Shown piece after piece: positions 41,628 through 51,142 of a stretch of DNA of 64,000 nucleotides (its first letter is position 1; each line of letters starts with the position of its first letter). Below the pieces are notes generated by a model. That model had not been told where the DNA came from. It saw nothing but the letters and a program-made list of their open reading frames with translations, and searched no databases. A program made the translations under genes and the position numbers. This DNA is from an uncultured bacterium (lineage in GTDB: Bacteria; Bacillota; Clostridia; Lachnospirales; Lachnospiraceae): positions 1-64,000 of the forward strand of contig CAMFGH010000003.1 of assembly GCA_945949875.1 (NCBI GenBank), read 5' to 3'.

Positions 41628-41858
41628 TTAATTTCCCATGGGGCAGGAACTTCTTCCCGGCACTTCATCTCCACTGATATAGCCGGCGTTAAACTCCATA
41701 TTGATATCCCGAAGCTCCTTCTTGCCATCGATATAATCCTGATACATTTCCACCAGTCCGGCCATGCATCCGTTGCAGCTTGCCTCGATATTTCCAAGAG
41801 ATTCTGCAACGATCTTCTCTCTTTGCTCTTTTGTTGTTTCACAGATCAGGTAACTCAT
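41628..41858 (-). CDS. Small conserved-looking protein with Cys residues
   Basis: A 76-residue soluble protein, not recognised as a named family. It has a C-x2-C pair in EASCNGCMAGLVEMYQDYI and a third Cys near the C-terminus (RSSCPMGN); the middle is helical. The ATG at 41858 with AGGAG eight bases upstream is clearly better than the ORF's earlier start. It lies upstream of xpt on the same strand with a short tandem duplication between them. Function unknown; metal binding is possible. Confidence 0.7.
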   Translation of the reverse strand: MSYLICETTKEQREKIVAESLGNIEASCNGCMAGLVEMYQDYIDGKKELRDINMEFNAGYISGDEVPGRSSCPMGN

Positions 41859-42005
41859 TTTATTGCTCCTGTTTTCCTTTCCTATTCCGGCCAATTGTAT
41901 AAATGGCTTCCCCTATGATCTATTATCCATCTCAGCTTCCCATTTGTCAAAAATACTTTGAATACAAAGTACTGTTTTAGTTTTCAACAATATTACATTA
42001 TCCCT

Positions 42006-42317
42006 TTATAACTTACTTTGATAGTTTTCCAATTGATGAAAAACACCAACAACATTTACAGTATCTTCCCTCACATCATAAATGACAATGTAGTCCATCT
42101 GTGGAACAACTGCTTCGTGGTAGCCCTTATTCGCCAAATAAACATCTCTGCTGAGTGGAAATTGAAAAGGATTTGTTTCCAGCCTGTCATAAATACCATC
42201 AATGCCATCTAACAGATGTCTCCCATCCTGCTCACTTTTCAGTCGATATAACAAGTAATATACTAAATTATCAAGTAATTCATCTGCATGCTCTGAAATA
42301 ACTAATTTATAATCCAT
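42006..42317 (-). CDS. RelE/ParE-superfamily toxin
   Basis: A 103-residue small basic-to-neutral protein with the ParE/RelE fold: helical start MDYKLVISEHADELLDNLVYYLLYRL in outline (SEHADELLDNL), LLDGIDGIYDRLETNPFQFPLS, then strands EAVVPQMDYIVIYDVREDTVNVVGVFHQLENY. The ATG overlaps the antitoxin gene's end by 11 bp, the normal toxin-antitoxin arrangement. It would act as an mRNA interferase or gyrase poison; the class cannot be told by sequence alone. Confidence 0.82.
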   Translation of the reverse strand: MDYKLVISEHADELLDNLVYYLLYRLKSEQDGRHLLDGIDGIYDRLETNPFQFPLSRDVYLANKGYHEAVVPQMDYIVIYDVREDTVNVVGVFHQLENYQSKL

Positions 42318-42513
42318 ACTTTGCCCGCGTTTCCCTGAGTGCTGTTCTGGCATCTTTTACCTGACCTGCTTCAATCTGCTTTTCAGAAATTTCAATATCC
42401 CTATACATAGCAAGCTGTTTCATGGCAGACTCATACATTTCCATACTCATAATAACCATATCGCCATAACCATTTTTAGTAATATAGATAGGTTCTTCTG
42501 CTCTGTGACACAT
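42307..42513 (-). CDS. Phd/YefM-family antitoxin, N-terminally shortened
   Basis: A 68-residue protein matching the middle and C-terminal part of YefM-like antitoxins: AEEPIYITKNGYGDMVIMSMEMYE (key ITKNG), then a toxin-binding tail. Full members have 15-20 more N-terminal residues that form the DNA-binding edge (usually ...DLRN...). In this frame the DNA upstream runs to a stop (TGA) within nine codons and has no such sequence. GGAG ten bases before the ATG could still drive translation. So toxin neutralisation may persist while autoregulation is lost. Confidence 0.75.
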   Translation of the reverse strand: MCHRAEEPIYITKNGYGDMVIMSMEMYESAMKQLAMYRDIEISEKQIEAGQVKDARTALRETRAKYGL

Positions 42514-42841
42514 CCCTTTACTGCTCCGTTTAGTTTTTCATTTTCTAAGTCGTAACAATTTTTTGATTTCAAATTTGATGTCCGATTTTACTACGACTGT
42601 AAACATCAATTTCTTTTTGCGGCAGTAAAAAAATGTGTGCACATAGGAAATTGAGATTTTTCGATGAAAAATCCATTCAGATTTACTGTTAGCATAAAAA
42701 AGTCAAGCTATGAGCAGTAAACTCCATCAATCTTGCAAAATTTGAAAGAGAAATTTGTTTTACCGCAACTTTCTTTTACTGCCTCATATGCATAACCTGG
42801 CTCCAGGTAGTAAAAAGCATGATTTGACCCACATGCCAGAT
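42514..42841. other. AT-rich intergenic stretch, no gene seen
   Basis: Between the antitoxin and the prfA terminator. It contains several GCAGTAAA/TTTACTG-like words in both orientations and short A/T runs, but no RBS-supported ORF, RNA gene or clear promoter. It may include the lost 5' part of the antitoxin gene. Confidence 0.5.
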
Positions 42842-42883
42842 ATCAAAAATGGACGACCACAAATAAATTTGCGTCGTCCATTT
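42842..42883 (-). terminator. Terminator of prfA
   Basis: AAATGGACGAC (42847) and GTCGTCCATTT (42873) form a perfect 11-bp stem followed on the minus strand by TTGATA. Confidence 0.85.
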
Positions 42884-42914
42884 CTAATATCTGTCGCGTT
42901 CGTGCGATTCGTTC

Positions 42915-43985
42915 CTATTCGTTCATCTTCGCCAGTTTTGCAGCCTGGTCGGCTGCGATACAGCCATCGATGATTTCCTGAATATCACCATTCATGATCT
43001 TGTCCAGTTTGTATAAGGTCAGGTTGATTCGGTGATCCGTCACACGTCCCTGTGGGAAGTTGTAAGTACGGATTTTTTCAGAACGATCACCTGTACCGAT
43101 CTGGCTTCTGCGGGCTTCTGCTTCCGCATCATGAGCCTTCTGGCATTCTATGTCATACAGTTTTGCACGAAGCAGTGCAAAAGCTTTTTCTTTATTCTGA
43201 AGCTGTGATTTTTCGGTCTGGCTATAAATGACGATACCGGTAGGATAATGAGTCAGTCGAACCGCAGAGTCTGTGGTATTGACACACTGTCCACCATTAC
43301 CGGATGCCCTCATGACATCGATTCGGATATCTTTTTCATCGATCTGAACATCTACTTCTTCTGCTTCCGGCATAACAGCAACGGTGATCGTAGAAGTATG
43401 AATTCGTCCACCGGATTCCGTTTCCGGTACACGTTGTACACGATGTACACCGCTTTCATATTTCATTACAGAATAAGCACCCTGGCCGGAAATCATGAAG
43501 GTAACACTCTTCATACCGCCAATACCGATTTCTTCCACTTCCATGGTCTCTACACGCCAGCGCTTACTCTCAGCAAAGTGTACATACATACGGTAAATCT
43601 CAGCAGCAAACAAAGCAGCTTCATCACCGCCTGCACCGGCTCTGATTTCCACGATAACATTCTTGTCATCATTAGGATCCTTGGGCAGAAGTAGAATCTT
43701 CAATTCCTGTTCCAGCTCCTCAATCCGTTTCTTGGAAGAACTCAGCTCTTCTTTCAACATTTCACGCATATCTTCATCAGATTCTTCATCCAGCATAAGC
43801 AGACTGTCTTCCACATCCTGCTTGCATTTCTTATACTCCTTATATGCATCAACCAGTGGAGTCAGATCACTCTGTTCTTTCATCAGTGCGCGAAAACGCT
43901 GCTGGTTGTCTGTCACTCCCGGTTCAGCCAGTTCGTTCATGATCTCTTCAAATCGTCTTACTAAATCATCTAACTTATCGAACAT
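42915..43985 (-). CDS. prfA: Peptide chain release factor 1
   Basis: A 356-residue class I release factor that reads UAA and UAG. Visible: [22 protein letters not shown] with the PxT tripeptide (PET) of RF1, and the catalytic GGQ in [17 protein letters not shown]; the Gln is the target of PrmC, encoded next upstream. The C-terminal [15 protein letters not shown] also matches RF1. AAAGGA precedes the ATG. Usual length and conserved neighbours make this certain. Confidence 0.97.
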   Translation of the reverse strand: MFDKLDDLVRRFEEIMNELAEPGVTDNQQRFRALMKEQSDLTPLVDAYKEYKKCKQDVEDSLLMLDEESDEDMREMLKEELSSSKKRIEELEQELKILLLPKDPNDDKNVIVEIRAGAGGDEAALFAAEIYRMYVHFAESKRWRVETMEVEEIGIGGMKSVTFMISGQGAYSVMKYESGVHRVQRVPETESGGRIHTSTITVAVMPEAEEVDVQIDEKDIRIDVMRASGNGGQCVNTTDSAVRLTHYPTGIVIYSQTEKSQLQNKEKAFALLRAKLYDIECQKAHDAEAEARRSQIGTGDRSEKIRTYNFPQGRVTDHRINLTLYKLDKIMNGDIQEIIDGCIAADQAAKLAKMNE

Positions 43986-44101
43986 AAAAAGTTCCTTTCT
44001 GTATTTTAGGTGCTTTTTTATTCAGCTTTCATTTTCTATCTGTTTTGTAAAGCCACCTGACTCACGACTAAAGTCACGAGTGTGCGGTGCAACTTATCCA
44101 T

Positions 44102-45004
44102 TTATGCCCAGGTCCCGTAAACCACACGATCCAGTCCGGCAAAATCTTTTACTATCTGTACTTCCCGGAATCCCCTTTGCTCCATCATCCGGCTTACAGC
44201 CTCTCCCTGGTTATATCCTATTTCAAAAAACAACATACCGCCCCCCGGCAGGTATGCAGGCGACTCTTTTATAATTTTCTCGTAATAAAATAGTCCATCC
44301 GCTTTCCCATCCAGCGCCATGTGAGGTTCATGGTCGCGTACCTCCGGCATTAATGTCTCGATTTCTTTCGTCGGAATATAGGGAGGATTTGAAACGATAA
44401 TCTCATATTTTCCGGTTACCTTTTCAAACAGATCACTCTGAATCCAGGATACGGAAAGTGAATCATCTACAGACAATTCCTGCAAAGACTGCTCGTCAAA
44501 AGCTATAGCATCCGACGATTCTTCTCCAAACACCAGTCTCTCATTTTCTCTGGCAACCTCCAGTGCTTCCCGGGATAAATCAACCCCCACACCTGTACAA
44601 TCATTGGAGTAATGCAGCAGGCTGAGCAGAATGCATCCGCTTCCGGTGCACATGTCCAGAATCCCCATTCCATCATGAAGATTTTTCATCACTTCTTCTA
44701 CCAGCACTTCTGTGTCCGGTCTTGGGCAAAGTACATGCTCATTCACCTGAAAAGTAAGTCCCATGAATTCCGTAGTGCCCTGTATATGCTGCAGGGGAAT
44801 TCTACTGCTTCTTTTCTCAATCTGTTCCTGATACTGCAAAGTCTCTTCCTCTGTCAGTTCCCGTTCTCCATGCACCAGCAGATCCGTCCGACTGGTATGG
44901 CAGATTCCTTCCAACAGCAGTCGGGCATCCAATTCAAATTCTGTAATCCCTGCTGCCTGCAGTTTTTCTCTTCCCCACAGATATATTTCTTTATAAGTCT
45001 TCAT
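44102..45004 (-). CDS. prmC: PrmC (HemK) release-factor glutamine methyltransferase
   Basis: A 300-residue SAM-dependent methyltransferase that N5-methylates the GGQ glutamine of release factors. It has the N-terminal helical domain (EFELDARLLLEG, RIPLQHIQGTTEFMGL), motif I MCTGSGCILLSL, and the NPPYIPTKE substrate-binding motif. An acidic insert of about 25 residues (EESSDAIAFDEQSLQEL) sits between the second and fourth strand motifs. The ATG at 45004 lies inside the 3' end of the DUF1385 gene (14-bp overlap); a TTG four codons earlier is the alternative. Confidence 0.93.
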   Translation of the reverse strand: MKTYKEIYLWGREKLQAAGITEFELDARLLLEGICHTSRTDLLVHGERELTEEETLQYQEQIEKRSSRIPLQHIQGTTEFMGLTFQVNEHVLCPRPDTEVLVEEVMKNLHDGMGILDMCTGSGCILLSLLHYSNDCTGVGVDLSREALEVARENERLVFGEESSDAIAFDEQSLQELSVDDSLSVSWIQSDLFEKVTGKYEIIVSNPPYIPTKEIETLMPEVRDHEPHMALDGKADGLFYYEKIIKESPAYLPGGGMLFFEIGYNQGEAVSRMMEQRGFREVQIVKDFAGLDRVVYGTWA

Positions 45005-46115
45005 CTGATTTTCCAATAAAAGAAGGTTCCTCTTCTTCCTCTTCCGGCATGATATCAGCTTCCACTGTCACATTTTTCTCTGCCATATCCTTAACAGCAT
45101 TTTCTTCCGCATCATCCTCTGTTGCAGCTTCGGCTTTCTCTGCAGTCTCTTCAGCCATTTCTTCCTCGGTATATCCAAATACTTCTGCCTGATATGCCCG
45201 CCAGTCAAACACTGCTTCCACTGCCTTAATCGCAACTTCCACCATGTCTTCGTCCGGTTCTTTGGTGGTCAGGCCCTGAAGCCACATACCCGGTGCGGAA
45301 ATCATACGAACCAGGAAATTGTCTGATCTTCCGGCAAGTCTGATCACCTCATAAGCGATACCTGCGATAACCGGAATCAGCAAAACACGAAGAAGCACTT
45401 TCAGTGCCATATTGTCTACCCGGATAAAGAAGAACAAAACCACACTGATCAGCATAACAAACAGCATGAAGCTGGTTCCGCAGCGTTTGTGCTGTTTGGA
45501 ACTTTTCATGACATTTTTTACGGTAAGGGGACGTCCTCTTTCGATACAGTTAATGCACTTATGCTCTGCCCCATGATACATATATACCCGGCGGATATCT
45601 TTCATCAGGGAAATGCACAGAACATAAAGGACAAAAATCGCAATTCGGATAACGCCTTCAATAATAGCCAGCAGGGAGGCATTTCTCACATAATGATTCA
45701 AAAACCGGTCTGTAATAAAATAAGGAAGAATCATAAAAATAACGACTGCAAGCACAATGGATATTGCTGTAGTGATTCCAACCAGAACACTCTCCGCTTT
45801 GTCCTTAAATACTTTGTGAAACATCTTATCCGCACCGGACTCAACCTGATCCTCTTCTTCAAAAAATGTAGCAGAATGATTTAAGGTTCTGGTACCTAAA
45901 ATCAAAGAATCCAGGAATGCAAACACGCCACGGATAAATGGTATTTTCATAACCGAGCTGTCTTTTAAAACGCCTCTGTACTCACCGATTTCCACATCGA
46001 TTTCACCATTTGGCTTGCGGACTGCAACAGAATACTGGGTTTTATTTTTCATCATAATCCCTTCCAGTACCGCCTGGCCGCCAATACCGGAAAAGCATCT
46101 TTTCTTTTTCTTCAT
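44991..46115 (-). CDS. DUF1385 membrane protein (YqhQ-like)
   Basis: A 374-residue integral membrane protein. The family signature GGQAVLEGIMMKNKTQYSVAVR is near the N-terminus (GGQAVLEGIMM), followed by about four membrane helices, HGAEHKCINCIE in a conserved loop, and an acidic low-complexity tail rich in Ala/Glu (EEMAEETAEKAEAATEDD). Function of the family is not established; it is a standard neighbour of rpmE and prfA in Firmicutes. GGGAGG lies about 11 bases before the ATG, and its end overlaps prmC. Confidence 0.92.
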   Translation of the reverse strand: MKKKKRCFSGIGGQAVLEGIMMKNKTQYSVAVRKPNGEIDVEIGEYRGVLKDSSVMKIPFIRGVFAFLDSLILGTRTLNHSATFFEEEDQVESGADKMFHKVFKDKAESVLVGITTAISIVLAVVIFMILPYFITDRFLNHYVRNASLLAIIEGVIRIAIFVLYVLCISLMKDIRRVYMYHGAEHKCINCIERGRPLTVKNVMKSSKQHKRCGTSFMLFVMLISVVLFFFIRVDNMALKVLLRVLLIPVIAGIAYEVIRLAGRSDNFLVRMISAPGMWLQGLTTKEPDEDMVEVAIKAVEAVFDWRAYQAEVFGYTEEEMAEETAEKAEAATEDDAEENAVKDMAEKNVTVEADIMPEEEEEEPSFIGKSDEDL

Positions 46116-46163
46116 GGTAAAACTCCTCCCATGTACATCATTTTCAAAGCCTTATACATATAC

Positions 46164-46200
46164 AAAGAAAAGAAGGTTGAGGAAGATAATCCCCAACCTT
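46164..46200 (-). terminator. Terminator of rpmE
   Basis: Minus-strand AAGGTTG.GG and CC.CAACCTT pair in a stem followed by CTTTTCTTTG. Confidence 0.8.
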
Positions 46201-46210
46201 ACTCATAGTC

Positions 46211-46417
46211 TTATTTTGATGCCATACCGTATTTCTTATTGAATTTATCAATACGTCCATCAGCTCTTGCTGTTTTCTGCTGACCTGTGTAGAATGAATG
46301 GCATTTGGAACAAACCTCAACGTGAATTTCCGGTTTTGTGGATCCTGTTACAAATGTATTGCCACAGTTACAAGTTACAGTTGCCTGATAATACTCAGGA
46401 TGAAGTCCTTCTTTCAT
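46211..46417 (-). CDS. rpmE: 50S ribosomal protein L31 (zinc form)
   Basis: A 68-residue protein with [20 protein letters not shown] and [13 protein letters not shown]; Cys16, Cys18, Cys36 and Cys39 form the zinc ribbon of the C+ type. It lies between rho and DUF1385, the normal place in Firmicutes. AGAGAGG precedes the ATG, and a terminator follows it. Confidence 0.97.
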   Translation of the reverse strand: MKEGLHPEYYQATVTCNCGNTFVTGSTKPEIHVEVCSKCHSFYTGQQKTARADGRIDKFNKKYGMASK

Positions 46418-46614
46418 TTTTTCACCTCTCTATTTCAATATACGTTTTTGTTCTCACCCGATTACTGTCATAATACAGACAGCTTACATATTATAGCATA
46501 TGAAAACCGTCTGCGCAAGACACTTTTTAAAATAAAAACGCTACAATAATGCTACGTTTTGAAAATCTATATTCTGAAAACGATATAATAAAATTTCATC
46601 TTAAAAATCAGGCT

Positions 46615-47967
46615 TTATAAAAATTTGATTTTTTTCACCATATCCACAAACTCTTTGTTTGTCTTTGTCTTGGAGAACATTTCAATAACCTTGTCCACTG
46701 CCTCTTCGGGTTTGAGCCCATTAAAGGCCTTTCGAATGATATTGATAGCTTCCAGTTCTTCTTCGGAAAGAAGCAGATCCTCCCGTCTGGTTCCGGATTT
46801 CGGGATATCGATTGCAGGGAACACTCTTCTTTCGGACAGCTTTCTGTCCAGTACCATCTCCATGTTACCGGTTCCCTTAAATTCCTCGTATACCACATCA
46901 TCCATCTTGGATCCGGTCTCTACCAGGGCTGTTGCCAGGATAGTCAGGGAGCCGCCTCCACGCATATTACGTGCTGCACCAAAAAAACGTTTGGGCATAT
47001 GAAGTGCTGCAGGATCCAGACCACCGGATAAGGTTCTTCCTGACGGTGGTACCGTCAGATTGTATGCTCTGGTAAGTCTTGTGATGGAATCCAGAAGAAT
47101 GCAGACATCTTTCTTATGTTCTACCAATCTCTTGGCACGCTCAATTACCATTTCGGAAACTCTCTTATGATGTTCCGGAAGTTCATCAAAAGTGGAATAA
47201 ATCACTTCCACATTTGGTCCTTCAATGGCTTCTTTTATATCAGTCACCTCTTCCGGTCGCTCATCAATCAGCAGAATGATCAGATGTACTTCCGGCGAAT
47301 TCCTTTTCAGGGACTTTGCCACCTCTTTTAATAAGGTTGTCTTACCTGCCTTTGGAGGAGATACGATCATACCACGCTGGCCCTTTCCTACCGGGCTCAT
47401 CAGGTCCATAATACGCATGGCAACCGACGCTCCGGGTGTTTCCAGACGAAGTCTTTCATCCGGGAAGATAGGGGTCATATCTTCGAAATTTGCACGCCTC
47501 TGTGCCACCTCCGGCGGAAATCCATTGATTTTTTTCAGAAAAAGAAGTGCACTGAATTTCTCTCCTTGTGTCTTTATCCTGGTATTTCCCTCAATAATAT
47601 CACCGGTTTTCAAATTAAAGCGGCGAATCTGGCTTGGTGCCACATAGACGTCATTTTCCCCGGGAAGATAGTTCTCACAACGTATAAATCCATAACCGTC
47701 CGGCATTACTTCCAAAATGCCATGTGCCTTTATACCGCTGTCCAGTTCAGCAGGATATGACTCTTCTTCTTTTACCACATTACTGGCAGGCAAAATCGGT
47801 TTTACCTCTACCGGATTCCCGTTTTCTTCATCTTTCTTATCTTCTTCCAGCATTGCCTCGATCAAATCCGTTTTTTTCAACCCGGTCACTTTGATACCAC
47901 GGTTTTTTGCAATCGCTTTCAGATCATTGAGGGCCAAAGTTTCATACTTTTCTCTCATGTCACCCAT
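46615..47967 (-). CDS. rho: Transcription termination factor Rho
   Basis: A 450-residue hexameric RNA helicase. An N-terminal Rho_N helical domain (LKAIAKNRGIKVTGLKKTDLIEAML) is followed by the RNA-binding cold-shock-like domain (GYGFIRCENYLPGENDVYV), then the motor with Walker A PPKAGKTT, Walker B ILLDSITRLTRAYN and the Q/R loops (SGGLDPAALHMPK). It ends in the Rho C-terminus FVDMVKKIKFL. The ATG at 47967 lies ten bases after GGAGG and is preferred over the ATG just 1 base after it. The short acidic spacer between domains is typical for Clostridia. Confidence 0.96.
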   Translation of the reverse strand: MGDMREKYETLALNDLKAIAKNRGIKVTGLKKTDLIEAMLEEDKKDEENGNPVEVKPILPASNVVKEEESYPAELDSGIKAHGILEVMPDGYGFIRCENYLPGENDVYVAPSQIRRFNLKTGDIIEGNTRIKTQGEKFSALLFLKKINGFPPEVAQRRANFEDMTPIFPDERLRLETPGASVAMRIMDLMSPVGKGQRGMIVSPPKAGKTTLLKEVAKSLKRNSPEVHLIILLIDERPEEVTDIKEAIEGPNVEVIYSTFDELPEHHKRVSEMVIERAKRLVEHKKDVCILLDSITRLTRAYNLTVPPSGRTLSGGLDPAALHMPKRFFGAARNMRGGGSLTILATALVETGSKMDDVVYEEFKGTGNMEMVLDRKLSERRVFPAIDIPKSGTRREDLLLSEEELEAINIIRKAFNGLKPEEAVDKVIEMFSKTKTNKEFVDMVKKIKFL

Positions 47968-48345
47968 TTTACACATTCCTCCTTTTTTAACCTCATTTAC
48001 ACAATTTTTGAAACATTTATTATTGTTATTAATCTCGCTCTGCTTGTAAAATACTTCATCGTGTTAAAACTCTTGAAATACTGGAATCCAAAGGTAAATG
48101 AACATATACTGCTGCATTTATAGATAGTAAAAGACAAAAAGATTTGTTCAGAATTTCTCTGTCTGATTTGTACATTATATAACATTCCCTTTTTTTTGCC
48201 AAGGGTTGATTTGCGGTAATTTCAAAGGGTTTTTCCGCTTGTTTTTCTTTTTCGTTTAGTATATCATCATATTCGTAGTTTCTTATAAATATAGAACGAA
48301 TAAACAGATCATGTAACAAATGTAAATAAAAGAAAGGCGATCCCC
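47968..48345. other. Divergent rho / malic enzyme upstream region
   Basis: An AT-rich 378-bp gap between divergent genes. It must hold both promoters; on the plus strand GTTTAGTATATCAT and TTATAAATATAG are possible -10 regions 55-90 bp before the malic enzyme start. No gene, terminator or riboswitch stands out. Confidence 0.4.
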
Positions 48346-49500
48346 ATGACAACAAATGAAAAAGCATTAATGCTCCATAAACAGTGGAATGGTAAACTGG
48401 AAACCATCTCAAAAACCCCTGTAAAATCCAGAGAGGATTTAGCACTTGCATACACACCCGGTGTTGCTGAACCATGTAAAGTTATCGCAGAAGATAAAGA
48501 AGCTGCCTATACTTATACCTGGAAATCCAACACGGTTGCTGTAGTATCTGACGGTTCTGCAGTTCTGGGTCTGGGAAATATCGGTCCCTATGCCGCCATG
48601 CCGGTTATGGAAGGGAAAGCAGTTCTTTTCAAAGAATTTGGTGGAGTCAATGCGGTTCCAATCTGCCTTGATACCCAGGATACGGAAGAAATCATCAAAG
48701 CAGTCACTTATCTGGCTCCCGGTTTCGGTGGAATCAATCTGGAAGATATTTCTGCTCCCAGATGTTTTGAAATCGAAGAACGTCTGAAAGAAATACTGGA
48801 TATCCCGGTCTTTCATGATGACCAGCACGGTACTGCCATTGTGGTACTTGCCGGAATCATCAATGCGCTGAAAGTGGTAAAAAAAGAAGTGGCTGATTGT
48901 AAAGTAGTGGTAAATGGTGCCGGTTCTGCCGGAGTGGCAATCACCAAACTGCTTTTAACCTATGGTTTTAAAAATGTCATCATGTGTGACAAAGTGGGGA
49001 TTGTATCCAAAGAAACAGAAGGTCTGAACTGGATGCAGCAGAAAATGACAGAAGTCACCAATCCAAATAATGAAACCGGTCTGTTAAAAGATGCCATGAA
49101 AGGTGCCGATATCTTTGTTGGGGTATCTGCTCCCGGTATTGTGACTCCGGAAATGGTTCAGTCCATGAATCATGACGCCATTCTCTTTGCCATGGCCAAT
49201 CCGGTACCGGAAATCATGCCGGATGTAGCAAAAGCAGCCGGTGCAAGAGTGGTAGGAACAGGACGTTCCGATTTTCCAAATCAGGTCAATAACGTGGTTG
49301 CCTTCCCGGGTATTTTCAAAGGTGCTTTAGAGGGCCGGGCCACTCAGATTACAGAAGAAATGAAACTGGCAGCTGCCAAAGCTATTGCTTCCCTGGTTCC
49401 TGAAGATGAATTAAATGAAGACAACATCATGCCGGAAGCATTCCGTCCGGAAGTTGCAGAAGTGGTTGCCCAGGCAGTTAAGAGCCATATTACGAAGTAA
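48346..49500 (+). CDS. Malic enzyme (oxaloacetate-decarboxylating malate dehydrogenase)
   Basis: A 384-residue short-form malic enzyme converting malate to pyruvate and CO2 with NAD(P)+. Key segments: AYTPGVAEPC, SDGSAVLGLGNIGP with VMEGKAVLFKEFGG, NLEDISAPRCFEIE (metal-binding acidic residues), HDDQHGTAIV, and the dinucleotide-binding GAGSAGVA in VVNGAGSAGVAITKLL. AAGG precedes the ATG. It forms its own unit on the plus strand, upstream of the radical SAM and DUF4364 genes. Cofactor preference (NAD or NADP) is not decided. Confidence 0.94.
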   Translation: MTTNEKALMLHKQWNGKLETISKTPVKSREDLALAYTPGVAEPCKVIAEDKEAAYTYTWKSNTVAVVSDGSAVLGLGNIGPYAAMPVMEGKAVLFKEFGGVNAVPICLDTQDTEEIIKAVTYLAPGFGGINLEDISAPRCFEIEERLKEILDIPVFHDDQHGTAIVVLAGIINALKVVKKEVADCKVVVNGAGSAGVAITKLLLTYGFKNVIMCDKVGIVSKETEGLNWMQQKMTEVTNPNNETGLLKDAMKGADIFVGVSAPGIVTPEMVQSMNHDAILFAMANPVPEIMPDVAKAAGARVVGTGRSDFPNQVNNVVAFPGIFKGALEGRATQITEEMKLAAAKAIASLVPEDELNEDNIMPEAFRPEVAEVVAQAVKSHITK

Positions 49501-49565
49501 ATTTATAAAACCATATTTCTGACATAACAGCAGAATCCTATTAATATAATCTTATATAAAATCCT

Positions 49566-50534
49566 ATGGCAAACAAGATTCCTTATCCGGATTTCTGGCT
49601 GGATAAGCCTTACTATTCTTTAAACGCTTATCTCCGGAAACAGTATGGTCAAAAAGTATATAAGCTTTCACTGGATGCGTCCCTTTCCTGTCCCAACAGG
49701 GATGGAACACTGGACACCAGAGGTTGTATTTTCTGCAGCAGTGGAGGAAGTGGTGATTTTTCCATCAAAATAGCCTCTCCTTCCACCGGGCTTTTCCCGG
49801 AAGCTTTTTCCCTTATGGAACAGGCTTTTTCGAAACATCCGGGCAGTCCTTTTATTGGATATTTTCAAGCCTTTACCAATACCTATGGTGATATACGCTA
49901 TCTGGAAGAAATCTATTCGGCTGCATTAAAGCTCCCACAAATCATCGGTATTTCTATCGGTACCAGACCCGACTGCATCAGTCAAGAAATTCTGGATTTA
50001 CTACAGCAGCTCCGCCTCCAATATCCGGACAAATTCATATGGGTAGAACTGGGATTACAGACAATGCACGAAGACACTGCACTCTATATCCGAAGAGGCT
50101 ATGATTTATCCTGTTTTCAAGAGCGTTATGAACTTCTTTCCGGACACGACATTCCTGTCATCATCCATATCATTTTAGGTCTACCGGGTGAGTCAACAGA
50201 AAAAATACTTCAGACTATTCAATATATAAGCACGCTTCATCCTTTTGGTGTAAAACTGCAGCTGTTACATGTTTTGGAACACACCGACTTAGCAGAAGAT
50301 TTCCGACAGGAAAAATTTCAGGTTTTATCCCTGGAAGAATACATTTCTCTGGTTTCCAGATGCATCTGCTATTTATCTCCGGATATTGTGATTCACCGTG
50401 TTACCGGAGACGGTCCAAAAAATATAACGCTTGCGCCGAAATGGAGTTTTGATAAGAAACGGGTTTTGAATACCCTTCACAAATATTTGCGCGACAATGC
50501 TCTGTTTCAGGGGTGTACGCTTTATCAGCGGTAA
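49566..50534 (+). CDS. TIGR01212-family radical SAM protein (YhcC-like)
   Basis: A 322-residue iron-sulfur enzyme. The cluster motif is CPNRDGTLDTRGCIFC (C-x12-C-x2-C), characteristic of the YhcC/Elp3-like TIGR01212 group, followed by GYFQAFTNTYGDIRYLEEIY in outline and GISIGTRPDCIS, WVELGLQTMHEDT, IIHIILGLPGES. The terminal part (GDGPKNITLAPKW) is also typical. Its reaction is unknown, though relatives modify RNA or sulfur compounds. No strong RBS is seen at 49566; the start fits the family's N-terminus. The DUF4364 gene follows within 19 bp. Confidence 0.9.
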   Translation: MANKIPYPDFWLDKPYYSLNAYLRKQYGQKVYKLSLDASLSCPNRDGTLDTRGCIFCSSGGSGDFSIKIASPSTGLFPEAFSLMEQAFSKHPGSPFIGYFQAFTNTYGDIRYLEEIYSAALKLPQIIGISIGTRPDCISQEILDLLQQLRLQYPDKFIWVELGLQTMHEDTALYIRRGYDLSCFQERYELLSGHDIPVIIHIILGLPGESTEKILQTIQYISTLHPFGVKLQLLHVLEHTDLAEDFRQEKFQVLSLEEYISLVSRCICYLSPDIVIHRVTGDGPKNITLAPKWSFDKKRVLNTLHKYLRDNALFQGCTLYQR

Positions 50535-50553
50535 GCTGGAGAAAGGACAGCAC

Positions 50554-51069
50554 ATGGTTCAAGATCCACAGACATTATACAAATTAATGATTCTATATAT
50601 GCTTAGCAGGGTAAACTTTCCTCTGACCAAGGCCCAGATCGGCGATTTCATTCTGGAAAAGGGTTATACCAATTTTCTGACTCTGCAGCAGGTCATCTCA
50701 GAACTGATTGATGCTGATATGATCAAAGCCCAGACCATTCGCAACAGAACTCATCTGACGCTGACCGAAGAAGGTGAACAGACTCTCTCCTACTTTTCCA
50801 ACCGGATCAGCGATGTGATCAAAGATCAGATCAATACTTACTTATCCGAAAATGAATTGGAGCTTCGGAATGAGGTATCCATTACTGCCGACTATTACAA
50901 ATCCACATCCGGTGAGTACGAAGCCCATCTGGTTGCAAAAGAAAAAAATGTCCCACTGGTGGACATTACACTTTCTGTTCCTGTGGAGGAAGCTGCCATT
51001 TCCATTTGCGATAACTGGCAGAAAAAAAATCAAATGATCTACCAATATTTAATCCAGCAGCTTTTCTAA
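50554..51069 (+). CDS. DUF4364 family protein (winged-helix-like)
   Basis: A 171-residue soluble protein. The first ~95 residues look like a winged helix (LYKLMILYMLSRVNFPLTKAQIGDFIL, QQVISELIDADMI, NRTHLTLTEEGEQTLSYF), followed by a beta-rich C-terminal half ending in the Trp/Ile-rich NWQKKNQMIYQYLIQQLF. This matches DUF4364, found in Clostridia and related in shape to PadR-like regulators; its targets are unknown. The ATG at 50554 follows AGGA by six bases; the longer frame begins inside the preceding gene. The last codons lie in the terminator hairpin. Confidence 0.9.
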   Translation: MVQDPQTLYKLMILYMLSRVNFPLTKAQIGDFILEKGYTNFLTLQQVISELIDADMIKAQTIRNRTHLTLTEEGEQTLSYFSNRISDVIKDQINTYLSENELELRNEVSITADYYKSTSGEYEAHLVAKEKNVPLVDITLSVPVEEAAISICDNWQKKNQMIYQYLIQQLF

Positions 51070-51086
51070 ACTGCTGGATTTTTATT
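51052..51086 (+). terminator. Terminator overlapping the end of DUF4364
   Basis: ATCCAGCAG and CTGCTGGAT form a 9-bp stem around a ten-base loop that contains the TAA stop codon, followed by TTTTATTT. Confidence 0.9.
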
Positions 51087-51142
51087 TGCCTTTTCTAGTT
51101 CTTCATTCATTTCTTTTTTATGCTTCCGGGCACTTTTCCCTT

